In this document: positions 43,035 through 51,098 of the stretch, one piece after another
How the letters are laid out: the number at the start of each line of letters is the position of its first letter
Numbering within the stretch: position 1 is the first letter of the stretch
Assembly: GCA_945947915.1 (NCBI GenBank)
Contig: CAMEZQ010000004.1
Coordinates: forward strand, 1-64,000
Direction of reading: 5' to 3'
Length of the DNA stretch: 64,000 nt
Source of the DNA: an uncultured Clostridia bacterium
Lineage (GTDB): Bacteria > Bacillota > Clostridia > Oscillospirales > Butyricicoccaceae
Position numbers and translations under genes: made by a program
Notes under the pieces: generated by a model
Database searches by the model: none
What the model was told of the DNA's origin: nothing
What the model saw: only the letters and a program-made list of their open reading frames with translations

Positions 43035-44051
43035 ATGAATAAGAAACTGAAAAACGCCCTTGCGGCCACCGGCGCCGTTGCCGTTGCCGCCGCCGCGGTC
43101 TACGGCCTGAACGCCCTGGACGAAAAGCGCGACCGCAAACGCTATCCCCAGAGCGGCCGCATGGTCGAGGTGCGGGGCAGAAAGATGCATATCTGCGGCA
43201 CGGGCGCGGGCAGCAATACCGTCGTCCTGCTGACCGGCTGCGGCACACCCACCCCTTCTCTCGATTTCAAGCCGCTGGCCGACCGCCTGTCGGGCAGCTA
43301 TAAGGTCGTCATTCCCGAGCCCTTCGGCTACGGCTATTCCGACGCCACCACCGAGCCGCGCACCGTGCGCAATATGGTGGACGAGACCCGGGAGGGCCTG
43401 CGCAAGGCCGGCTATTTCCCGCCCTATATTCTGGTGGGTCACGCCATGGGCGGCATCTCGACCCTCTATTGGGCCGCCCATTATCCCCGTGAGGTGGCCG
43501 CCGTCGTGGGCATCGACACCACCCTGCCTGCCCAGGGCAGCAGCTTTGCCTGCTGCGCCGCCGCCCGTCCCCTCAGCCGTGCCGCCGCCTTCCTGGCCCG
43601 CGTCACGCCGCTGCGCCTGCTGATCAAGGCCGGCATCCTGGACGACAGCCTGCGTCCCTATACGGGCGGCGACGACGAGCGCCTGCCCATCGTCCGCGCC
43701 CACGAGGCCAACAGCCGCACCTCGGTCACCGCCGCCAACGAGCGCATCGCGGTCGAGCAGAACTGCAGCGAGGTCGCCGGGCTCAATTATCCGGCCTCCT
43801 GCCCGGTGCTCATGCTGGTGGCCAGCGAGAGCTGCGCGCAGGTCAGCAGCGACCCCGGTCTGACGACCGACTGGCTGGCCGAGCACGAGAAGATCGCCAT
43901 GCACGCCCACAGGGGCAAGTGCGTCCTGCTGGAGGGCGGTCATTATCTGCACCACACGGCTGCCGAGGCCATTGCCGCCGAGATCATGAGCTTTGTGCCC
44001 GCCGAGGAGCAGCAGACGCCCCGTCTGCGCACCTTTCTGAACAGAAAATAA
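43035..44051 (+). CDS. Alpha/beta hydrolase-fold protein with an alanine at the nucleophile position
   Basis: 338 residues. An N-terminal membrane helix (about 7-27) anchors it. The fold is clear: VVLLTGCGTPTPS, GYGYSDATTEP, then the nucleophile elbow ILVGHAMGG, where the usual GxSxG reads G-H-A-M-G. Codon GCC at 43443-43445 encodes Ala137 in place of serine. The acid region (MLVASES) and histidine (LEGGHYLHH, about 302) remain. By family rules it should not hydrolyse esters, so it may bind ligand only or use another nucleophile. It has AGGA before the ATG and sits between a PLP lyase and an M20 peptidase. Confidence 0.85.
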   Translation: MNKKLKNALAATGAVAVAAAAVYGLNALDEKRDRKRYPQSGRMVEVRGRKMHICGTGAGSNTVVLLTGCGTPTPSLDFKPLADRLSGSYKVVIPEPFGYGYSDATTEPRTVRNMVDETREGLRKAGYFPPYILVGHAMGGISTLYWAAHYPREVAAVVGIDTTLPAQGSSFACCAAARPLSRAAAFLARVTPLRLLIKAGILDDSLRPYTGGDDERLPIVRAHEANSRTSVTAANERIAVEQNCSEVAGLNYPASCPVLMLVASESCAQVSSDPGLTTDWLAEHEKIAMHAHRGKCVLLEGGHYLHHTAAEAIAAEIMSFVPAEEQQTPRLRTFLNRK

Positions 44052-44059
44052 GGCTTGCC

Positions 44060-44091
44060 GGGCCGGCGCGCCGTTTTGGGCGCGCCGGCCC
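44060..44091. terminator. GC-rich hairpin after the alpha/beta hydrolase gene
   Basis: Perfect 13-bp stem GGGCCGGCGCGCC / GGCGCGCCGGCCC with loop GTTTTG. No T tract follows, so termination may be partial and the next gene may be read through. Confidence 0.5.
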
Positions 44092-44173
44092 GCTGTCCCT
44101 TCTGCCGCCCTTCCGGCCCGCGGGCCCTGCGGCGGACGGGAAAAAGTAAAAATAGAAAAGGGAGAAAAGAGCT

Positions 44174-45304
44174 ATGGAAAAGATCCTTTCCGATTTCCTT
44201 GAAATGGTCCGGGCCGACGCCATTTCCTTTGACGAGCGCAAGGTGGCCGATATCGTCAAGGTCAAGCTGGCCGAGCTGGGCTGTGTCGATATTTACGAGG
44301 ACGACGCCGGCGCCAAGGTGGGCGGCAACACGGGCAACGTTTTTGCCCGCTATCCCGGCACACTGCCCGGCTCCATCCTGTTTTCGGCTCATATGGACCG
44401 CATGCCCCAGGGCTTCGGCATCGAGCCGGTGATCGAAAACGGCGTCATCTCCACCCGCGGCGACACCATTCTGGCCGCCGACGATCTGGGCGGCGTGGCC
44501 GCCATCCTTGACGGCATCCGCAAGCTGAAGGAATCGGGCAAGCCCCACTGCACGGTGGAGATCCTGCTGACCATCTGCGAGGAAAAGGGCCTTCTGGGCA
44601 GCCTGCATTTCGATTATTCGGGCGTGCAGTCGAAGATCGCCTACGCCCTGGATTCCCCCGGCCACATCGGCCGCATCCTGATCGCGTCGCCCCACTCGGC
44701 CAAGCTCCAGTGCGAGGTCTTCGGTAAGGCGGCCCACGCCGGCTCTGAGCCGGAGAAGGGCAAAAGCGCCGCTGTGGGCGCCGCCCGCATCCTGGCCGAC
44801 CTGCGGGAAGGCCGGCTCGACCACGAATCGACAGCGAACTTCCCCATCGTGCAGGCCGGCCATGGCGCCACCAACGCCGTCTGCGATTACGCCGTCATCA
44901 AGGGCGAGGCACGCAGCATCGACAAGCAGAAGCTGCTGGATTACATCGACTATTTTGAAAAGCACTGCATGGAAAAGGCCGCCGGCTTCGGCGTGACGGC
45001 CAAGGTGGAGTGGACCATGGGTTCGCCCGGCTACAGCGTGCCCAAGGACAGCGCCGCCGTCCGGCTGATCAGCGCCGTCTTTGACCAGATGGGCGTGACG
45101 CCCCTGCCCGAGGCCAGCGGCGGCGGCATGGACGCCAACCGGTATAATTATAACGGCATGCAGAGCGTCGGTCTGGCCACCGGCTATTTCGACAACCACA
45201 CCACCAACGAGCACGTTTTCCTCGACAGCTTCCTGCGCACCGGCGAGATGGTGTGCCGGACGGTTTTGGAATATACGGCCCATCCCGAAATTTATAACGT
45301 CTGA
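44174..45304 (+). CDS. M20 family metallopeptidase, peptidase T-like (second copy type)
   Basis: 376 residues, related to the enzyme at 7485. Metal motifs: SAHMDRM (His73, Asp75), ADDLGG, CEEKGLLG; lid GKAAHAGSEPEKG. It has HMDRMPQG where most peptidase T-like enzymes have HMDTV, but the metal ligands are kept. Cytoplasmic, with GGGAGAA before the ATG. Ends in a strong terminator. Substrate is likely a short peptide. Confidence 0.9.
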   Translation: MEKILSDFLEMVRADAISFDERKVADIVKVKLAELGCVDIYEDDAGAKVGGNTGNVFARYPGTLPGSILFSAHMDRMPQGFGIEPVIENGVISTRGDTILAADDLGGVAAILDGIRKLKESGKPHCTVEILLTICEEKGLLGSLHFDYSGVQSKIAYALDSPGHIGRILIASPHSAKLQCEVFGKAAHAGSEPEKGKSAAVGAARILADLREGRLDHESTANFPIVQAGHGATNAVCDYAVIKGEARSIDKQKLLDYIDYFEKHCMEKAAGFGVTAKVEWTMGSPGYSVPKDSAAVRLISAVFDQMGVTPLPEASGGGMDANRYNYNGMQSVGLATGYFDNHTTNEHVFLDSFLRTGEMVCRTVLEYTAHPEIYNV

Positions 45305-45314
45305 ACATTCTGCG

Positions 45315-45351
45315 TCCGGCGCCGCATATCCCGCGGCGCCGGATCTTTTTT
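45315..45351 (+). terminator. Terminator of the M20 gene at 44174
   Basis: Eleven-bp stem TCCGGCGCCGC / GCGGCGCCGGA followed by TTTTTT. Confidence 0.88.
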
Positions 45352-45395
45352 CGGGTCGTTTATAAAAAATTCACCGATGGGGAGAATTTGTTGTT

Positions 45396-45852
45396 GCTTT
45401 GGGCAAAATACCCGTGATAAAATAATATGGGCCGGAGAACGCCGTCAGGCTGGCTTCGGCACCGATACCAGAATATATTGGAATCAAGTGAGGTGAGAGT
45501 ATGGACGGCAGTAGTAGTTGCGGAAAATGTATGGACAGGGGAGTCTTCCGCTGTCGGAGGGCGTGCGCGCTGATGCCGTTCGTATGCTGACCGCGCCGTG
45601 CCCGCCGGCGTTTGAACCACCGGGCAAGAGCCATATGGGTCTGTGATCCGCGGCCGGGCTATGCGCCTGCGGCCGCAGGGCAGAAAGACTTCCGTTGTCC
45701 CTTCCGAAACTGTGCTGTATCCAAACCGCGAACTGTGCGGCAGAGAGGCTTTCCGGCGGACAGCGGTATTTTTATGCCCATTTTTGCCGGTCTGTGCTCC
45801 GTGCCGCTCTGAAAAAACGCTTATGCAGCGAGAAATGAAGGAGGAACAGACC
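45396..45852 (+). promoter_or_regulatory. Long leader of mgtE, possible magnesium riboswitch
   Basis: A likely promoter (TTGCTT at about 45395-45400, 18 bp, TGATAAAAT) leaves roughly 420 nt of untranslated leader. AAGTGAGGTGAGAG at 45487-45500 and later GCTGATGCC..TATGCTGACCGCG resemble pieces of the M-box (ykoK) riboswitch that often precedes mgtE, but the match is not good enough to call. A frame open from 45643 into mgtE has no matching conservation. Nothing else was recognised. Confidence 0.35.
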
Positions 45853-47271
45853 ATGAACGAAGAAAAAAAGACTCTGGAAGAAAACGGCGTGGCGCTTCAG
45901 CACCCCGACTATAAAAACGAGATCGCCGCCATCCTGCGCAGCAATCTGGCGCCGGCCAAGCTGTGTGAACGCATGGGCGATTATCACGAGAACGACATCG
46001 CCGCGGCGCTGGAGCTGCTGGAGCGGGAAGAACGGGTGCGGCTTTACAAGCTGCTGCCCGACGACCTGCTGGCGCGGGTGCTGGAATATGCCGACCGCAA
46101 GGCGGAATTTCTGGGAGAGCTTTCGGTGCGCCGGCAGGCCGAGATCCTCCAGCGCTTTGATACCGACGAAATGGCCGATTACCTGCGCGGCGTGGACAAG
46201 AATCAGCGGGCGCTGCTCATTGACCTCATGGAGGATGACACCCGCCGGGAGCTGGCCTTTGCCAGCGCCTTTGACGAGGATGAGATCGGCAGCCAGATGA
46301 CGGCCGACTTTATCTCCATTCCACAGGGGCTGACCGTGCGGCAGGCCATGCGGGCGCTGGTCGACCAGGCCGAGAATTGCGATAATCTTTCCACCATTTA
46401 TGTGCTGGAAAAGGATGGCGTGCTGGGCGGCGCCATCGACCTGAAGGATCTGATCCGCGCCCGGGAATCGACGCCGCTGGAGGACATCGTCATGGCCTCC
46501 TATCCGTATGTCTACGCGGGGGAGACCGTCGACGAATGCATCGAGCGCATTCGCGGCTATTCCGAGGACTCCATTCCCGTGCTGGATGAAAAAAACCGCA
46601 TGCGCGGCGTGCTGACGGCCCAGAAGATCGGTGAACTGGCCGGCGACGCCCTGGAAGATGACTACGCCAAGCTGGGCGGTCTGACCGCCGAGGAAGACCT
46701 GCAGGAGCCAGTGCTCCAGAGCGTGCGCAAGCGCCTGCCCTGGCTGATCGCCCTGCTGGGGCTGGGCCTGGTCGTATCGTCGGTGGTGGGCATGTTCGAG
46801 GCTGTCGTCGCCTCGGTGGCTTTGGTGGTCTGCTTCCAGTCGCTGGTACTGGACATGGCCGGTAACGTGGGCACCCAGTCGCTGGCCGTCACCATCCGCG
46901 TGCTGATGGACGACAGCGTCGAGCCGCGCCAGAAGCTGCGCCTGATCGGCAAGGAAGCCCGCATCGGCTTCACCAACGGCGCCATTTTGGGCCTGATGGC
47001 CTTTATCGCCATTGGCGGGTATCTCTTCCTGCTCAAGGGCCAGGGGCTGCTGATGTCCTTCTCGGTGTCGGCCTGTACCGGCATCGCCCTGCTGCTCTCC
47101 ATGGTCATCTCCAGCCTGGCCGGCACGGTCATCCCCATGTTTTTCAAAAAGATCCACGTCGACCCCGCCGTGGCCTCCGGCCCCCTGATCACCACCATCA
47201 ACGACCTGGTGGCCGTGGTCAGTTACTATGGTCTGGCCTGGCTGCTGCTGATCCGCGTCCTGCAGATCTGA
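45853..47271 (+). CDS. mgtE: Magnesium transporter MgtE
   Basis: 472 residues. Order of domains: N domain (about 20-150, ELLEREERVRLYKLLPDDLL), two CBS domains (about 155-275) that sense magnesium, a linker helix, and five membrane helices (about 300-472) with the pore signature AGNVGTQSLAV. It conducts Mg2+ inwards and is gated by cytosolic Mg2+. ATG at 45853 is nine bases after GGAGG; earlier starts in the same frame lie in the leader. Confidence 0.94.
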   Translation: MNEEKKTLEENGVALQHPDYKNEIAAILRSNLAPAKLCERMGDYHENDIAAALELLEREERVRLYKLLPDDLLARVLEYADRKAEFLGELSVRRQAEILQRFDTDEMADYLRGVDKNQRALLIDLMEDDTRRELAFASAFDEDEIGSQMTADFISIPQGLTVRQAMRALVDQAENCDNLSTIYVLEKDGVLGGAIDLKDLIRARESTPLEDIVMASYPYVYAGETVDECIERIRGYSEDSIPVLDEKNRMRGVLTAQKIGELAGDALEDDYAKLGGLTAEEDLQEPVLQSVRKRLPWLIALLGLGLVVSSVVGMFEAVVASVALVVCFQSLVLDMAGNVGTQSLAVTIRVLMDDSVEPRQKLRLIGKEARIGFTNGAILGLMAFIAIGGYLFLLKGQGLLMSFSVSACTGIALLLSMVISSLAGTVIPMFFKKIHVDPAVASGPLITTINDLVAVVSYYGLAWLLLIRVLQI

Positions 47272-47451
47272 CACCGCCGGCCGCAGACAGCCTGCCGGGC
47301 TTCTGGCAGATATTACAGAAAATTTACATGGAAAATATGCAATCTGACGAATAGGCGCTGGCACGATAAAGTGTTATACTGTTAAGCAGAGAGTTGTTTG
47401 ACTTGCAGAATCTGGCGTCCGCCGGGGCGGGCGTGGAAAGAGGTTTTTCTT

Positions 47452-48489
47452 ATGTGGATTTTCGTCGTAATGGCCATAGCCGTGCTGGGCGGCGTGCTGG
47501 GACTCAAGTTCAAGCTGCCGGCGGGCGCCATGCTGGGCGCCATGATCGCCGTGGCCGTTTTCACCGTCGTGACCGATCTGCAGGTCATTCCGGCCTGGTT
47601 CAAGGTCTGTGCCCAGATGGTCTCGGGCGGCTATATTGGCACCACCATGACCCGCGAGAGCCTGCGGGAGATGAAAAAGGTGGCGCCGGCCATCATATTT
47701 TTGCTGGCGGGCATGCTGCTCATCAACCTGGCCGTGGGCGGGCTGCTCTGTCTGACCTCCCCCCTGGATCTCTGCACCTGCCTGTTTTCCACCGCGCCGG
47801 GCGGCATGACCGATATGACCATCATCAGCGACGATATGGGCGCCAATTCGCCTGTGGTCAGCGTATTCCAGGTCTGCCGCATGTCGCTGGCCATTTCCAC
47901 TTTCCCGCTGATCATTCCCAGGCTGGCCGGCGGAAAGGCTGCCGGACGCCGGACCAAGGCGGCCAAGGCGCGCGCGGCCATGACCGGCGCGCAGAAGGTC
48001 GAGCTGGCCAAGACCATCGCGGTGGCCGTGCTTTCGGGACTGCTTGGCTACTGGTCGGGCATTCCGGGCGGCACCATGCTCTTTTCGGTGGTGGGCGTCA
48101 GCTTCACCAAGCTGGTCTTTAATGTGGGCTACATCCCGCTGCGTGTCAAACAGGGGGCGCAGATGCTGTCGGGCGCTTTTATCGGCGCCAAGATCACCAT
48201 GGCGACGATCCTGCTGATTGCCAGCATGTGGTATAACGTATTGCTGGTGCTGGTGGTCTTTTTCCCGCTCTGCCTGCTGCTGGGGTATCTGATGCACCGC
48301 GTATGCGGCATCGACCTGCTGACCGGGCTTTTCTGCGCGGCGCCTGCCGGCGCTTCGGAAATGGCCCTCATCGCCAGCGACTGCGGAGCCGATGGCCCCA
48401 ACGTGGCTATCCTGCAGATCTCCCGCATGCTGGGTGTCATCGCCCTGTTCCCCAGCATCTTCCAGGTGATCATCGGCCTGGTGGGATAA
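47452..48489 (+). CDS. AbrB family (COG3180-type) membrane protein
   Basis: 345 residues, about ten membrane helices in two similar halves (VLGGVLGLKFKLPAGAMLGA near the start and AVLSGLLGYWSGIPGGTMLF near residue 210), the duplicated AbrB domain of a putative permease family. Both halves also hold APGGMTDM and APAGASEMALI. This family is often mislabelled ammonia monooxygenase; its substrate is unknown. It is not related to the DNA-binding AbrB. ATG at 47452 follows AAAGAGG. Confidence 0.85.
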   Translation: MWIFVVMAIAVLGGVLGLKFKLPAGAMLGAMIAVAVFTVVTDLQVIPAWFKVCAQMVSGGYIGTTMTRESLREMKKVAPAIIFLLAGMLLINLAVGGLLCLTSPLDLCTCLFSTAPGGMTDMTIISDDMGANSPVVSVFQVCRMSLAISTFPLIIPRLAGGKAAGRRTKAAKARAAMTGAQKVELAKTIAVAVLSGLLGYWSGIPGGTMLFSVVGVSFTKLVFNVGYIPLRVKQGAQMLSGAFIGAKITMATILLIASMWYNVLLVLVVFFPLCLLLGYLMHRVCGIDLLTGLFCAAPAGASEMALIASDCGADGPNVAILQISRMLGVIALFPSIFQVIIGLVG

Positions 48490-48532
48490 CGGGGGCATAT
48501 TCGCAAATCTGTCAGCATAGAAATATACACAT

Positions 48533-48562
48533 AAAAAACGCCCCCAGCGGGGGCGTTTTTTT
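48533..48562. terminator. Bidirectional terminator between the AbrB-type permease and the M20 gene
   Basis: Nine-bp stem AACGCCCCC / GGGGGCGTT with a 3-nt loop, flanked by AAAA and TTTTTT. Confidence 0.9.
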
Positions 48563-48573
48563 ATGCGCTGCTT

Positions 48574-49875
48574 TTATTCCATCAGCTCGGCCCAGGCGGC
48601 CAGCCAGGCATCCCTGTCTTTATAAACGGGGACGAAATCGCGCTTGATGCGCAGGGCGGTCTCAGCGCCGTCAGCCAGCAGATCGATGGCCGTCATGGCC
48701 ATGGACTTGGCGGCGATGATATAGGCCATGTCGGGGTCCTGCACCTGATAGTCGGAAGCGTGGCCGCCGCCCACCATGCCGCCGATATAGGGATGGATGG
48801 CGGGGATGATGTGCTGGACGTCGCCGAAGTCGGAGCAGCCGCCCATATGGTCGAAGTGGGCCACATGATCGGCGCCCACCAGGGCGTTGAGGTTGGCCTC
48901 GAAGACATCGTTGAAGGCCGGGTCGTTGCGGCGGGGCATATAGCCGGGGATCTCGACGATCTCCACCTGCGCGCCGACCGCCATGGCGCCGGCCTGCAGG
49001 GCGCGGTTGACCTTCCTGGAAGCGTCGAGGACGCCGGGCATGGTCTTGCCGCGGACATAGGTCTCGATGCGGACATCGGCGGGGACGACATTGACCAGGT
49101 CGCCGCCCTTGGTGATGATGGGATGGACGCGGATGGTGTCTTCGTTCTTGAAGGTCTCGCGCTGGGCATGGATGGCCATCAGGCCCAGGTTGGCGGCGTT
49201 CAAGGCATTGACGCCCAGATGGGGCGCGCCGCCGGCGTGGGCCTCCTTGCCGATGTAATGGACATACTTGGCCACAAAGCCGTTGCTGGTGGTGGCCACG
49301 GCGCACTTGTCGCCCGAGCCGCTGTGGATCATCATGGCCACGTCCACATGGTCGAGGCAGCCCAGCTTGATCATCTCCTGCTTGCCGCCCAAAAAGGAGA
49401 TCTTGCCCGCATCGATGAGCGACTTGCGCCATTCGACCTCGCCGGCCTCCTCGGCCGGGGTGGCCCAGAACTCGATGTCGCCGTCCAGCTGATCGCTGAC
49501 GCCGCTGTATTTGAGGCCCATAGCCGCGCCGATGACGGCGGCGATCTGGGCAAAATGGCCGCAGGCGTGGGCCGCGCCGGTGACGGGGTCGGCCTGGGGA
49601 TGGCCGGGGCAGACCACGGCGTCCAGCTCGCCCATGATGGCCAGGGTGGCCTTGTGCAGCCGGCCGGGCAGCCTGGCGGTGATGCCGGTCAGCGCCACCT
49701 CGCTCTCGTAGGGCAGACCCAGCTTGTCGAAGGCAGCCCGGACCTTGGCCGACGTTTTGTATTCTTTATAGCCCAGCTCCGGCTCGACGCGGATGCTTTC
49801 ACCGAGGGCGATGATCTCTTCCCGGTGGGCGTCGATGGCGGCGCAGGCCTGTGCTTTCATGGTTTGGATATCCAT
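48574..49875 (-). CDS. M20 family amidohydrolase, third GELDAV-type copy
   Basis: 433 residues, related to the pair at 12886 and 14275 (MGELDAV, TGAAHACGHFAQIA, FLGGKQEMIKLG). Acidic motif is PAEEAGEVEW. The family hydrolyses amide-linked amino acids. It follows a creatininase-family gene by about 55 bp on the same strand and probably shares its transcript, so both may attack C-N bonds of one compound or its breakdown product. AAAGGAG before the ATG. Confidence 0.9.
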   Translation of the reverse strand: MDIQTMKAQACAAIDAHREEIIALGESIRVEPELGYKEYKTSAKVRAAFDKLGLPYESEVALTGITARLPGRLHKATLAIMGELDAVVCPGHPQADPVTGAAHACGHFAQIAAVIGAAMGLKYSGVSDQLDGDIEFWATPAEEAGEVEWRKSLIDAGKISFLGGKQEMIKLGCLDHVDVAMMIHSGSGDKCAVATTSNGFVAKYVHYIGKEAHAGGAPHLGVNALNAANLGLMAIHAQRETFKNEDTIRVHPIITKGGDLVNVVPADVRIETYVRGKTMPGVLDASRKVNRALQAGAMAVGAQVEIVEIPGYMPRRNDPAFNDVFEANLNALVGADHVAHFDHMGGCSDFGDVQHIIPAIHPYIGGMVGGGHASDYQVQDPDMAYIIAAKSMAMTAIDLLADGAETALRIKRDFVPVYKDRDAWLAAWAELME

Positions 49876-49929
49876 GGGTGGTGACTCCTTTGCTTTTCAG
49901 TGTATACGGACAGGGGAACGGCGGGCGGC

Positions 49930-50685
49930 TCAGAGCTGGACCTTTTTGAATTCCTCGATGAAATCCAGCGCGTACTGGGCGCAGCCTTCCAGCATCTTCT
50001 GGCCCCATTCTTTGGTGGCCGTTGTGGGATGGTCGACGCCGAACCAGCCGTTGTCGCTCATCTTGCGGACGTCCCGGCGGGTGAGAATGTCGAAACCGCG
50101 GAAGTTGATGGAGCCGAAGCCGGAGGTGGTCAGGTTTTCGGTCAGGTGCTGCAGGTTGTTGTCGCCCATGAGGGAGATATCCACCAGATCGTCGCCGATG
50201 GCCATCATGGCCGCCGTCTCCTCGCCGCCGCCGTGGCCGCCCACCCAGGCGGGGTCCAGGGTCCAGGCCAGCGTCCACCAGTTGAGGATGCAGCCCATGG
50301 CGCCCTTCTTGTCCAGGTCCATGCAGACCTGCTGCAGGGCGGCGTTGTTGCCGCCGTGGCCGTTCATAAAGAGGAACTTGCGTGCGCCGTGGCTGTACAG
50401 GCTGTCGCAGATGCGGCCGACGACGGCGTGCAGCACATCATAGCCCAGATCGACGGTGCCGGGGAAGCCGGCCAGATATTCGGTGGAGCCGTAGGGCAGG
50501 GCGGGGGCGATCAGCACGTCGGTGCGGGGTTCCATCAGCTCGATGATGCGGGTGGGGACGAGAAAATCGGTGCCCAGAGCCACGTGCTTGCCGTGGCATT
50601 CGACACTGCCGACGGCCAGAATGACCATGTCGTTGTGCTTGAAGTATTCTTCGGCCTGTGTCCAGTTGATGCGTTCCAGTCTCAT
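49930..50685 (-). CDS. Creatininase family protein
   Basis: 251 residues, a metal-dependent cyclic amidohydrolase fold. Motifs GSVECHGKHVALGTD (metal ligands Glu, His, Asp, about 27-41), FMNGHGGNNAAL and GGHGGGEET. The family includes creatininase, MftE of mycofactocin synthesis and formamide hydrolases of riboflavin analogue pathways. First gene of an operon with an M20 amidohydrolase. CGAAGGAGCG before the ATG. The divergent spacer holds a 132-bp tandem repeat. Confidence 0.88.
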   Translation of the reverse strand: MRLERINWTQAEEYFKHNDMVILAVGSVECHGKHVALGTDFLVPTRIIELMEPRTDVLIAPALPYGSTEYLAGFPGTVDLGYDVLHAVVGRICDSLYSHGARKFLFMNGHGGNNAALQQVCMDLDKKGAMGCILNWWTLAWTLDPAWVGGHGGGEETAAMMAIGDDLVDISLMGDNNLQHLTENLTTSGFGSINFRGFDILTRRDVRKMSDNGWFGVDHPTTATKEWGQKMLEGCAQYALDFIEEFKKVQL

Positions 50686-50777
50686 AAAAATAACGCTCCT
50701 TCGTTTTGTTCTTTAGAATGGGGAAGCGGGTTTTCGGTAAATCCATTATAATCCCCTTTACCGCGAAAAAGCAACTG

Positions 50778-51051
50778 TGGTATAATGGCCGCAGAAAGAT
50801 TTTTAGTGGCCGTAAGCGGGATGCACGGCCATTATACCGATTTATCCAATAAAATTATACCATCGCGGCGTCCGGGCATATCGTCAAACAGGCCTTTTCT
50901 TCGCCGCTATGGTATAATGGCCGCAGAAAGATTTTTAGTGGCCGTAAGCGGGATGCGCGGCCATTATACCGATTTATCCAATAAAATTATACCATCGCGG
51001 CGTCTGGGCATATCGTCAAACAGGTCTTTTCTTCGCCGCTATGGTATGATC
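50778..51051. repeat. 132-bp tandem repeat, two copies plus a partial third
   Basis: 50778-50909 and 50910-51041 differ at only three positions, and a third copy begins (TGGTATGAT, 51042-51050). Each copy begins with an extended -10 promoter element, TGGTATAAT. Arm A (50779-50791) pairs perfectly with 50826-50838, 13 bp (14 in copy 2). Arm B (50854-50870) pairs in 16 of 17 positions with 50902-50918, which includes the start of the next copy, so the two hairpins compete. 132 is divisible by three and a frame runs through (50785-51156), but the differences are all amino-acid-changing, so it is unlikely to code. Fills the gap between divergent genes. Confidence 0.9.
51042..51050 (+). promoter_or_regulatory. 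Extended -10 promoter of the aminotransferase gene
   Basis: TGGTATGAT, the start of the third, incomplete repeat copy. No good -35 is present at 17 bp, as is allowed for TGnTATAAT promoters. Confidence 0.55.
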
Positions 51052-51098
51052 CATTTAGAAAAAACAAGCGGGCGATGCCCGTGCCAAAGGAGCAAGAT

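Noticed and set aside
45612-45660. tRNA-like sequence (TTTGAACCACCGGGC) in the mgtE leader
   Set aside because: No acceptor, D or anticodon stems fit around it.
47452-48489. Ammonia monooxygenase annotation that this membrane family often gets
   Set aside because: The protein has only the duplicated AbrB permease domain. No ammonia monooxygenase catalytic features are present.
50913-50999. CRISPR-like array made of the 132-bp repeat
   Set aside because: There are only two full copies joined without spacers, and no cas gene is present. It is a tandem duplication.
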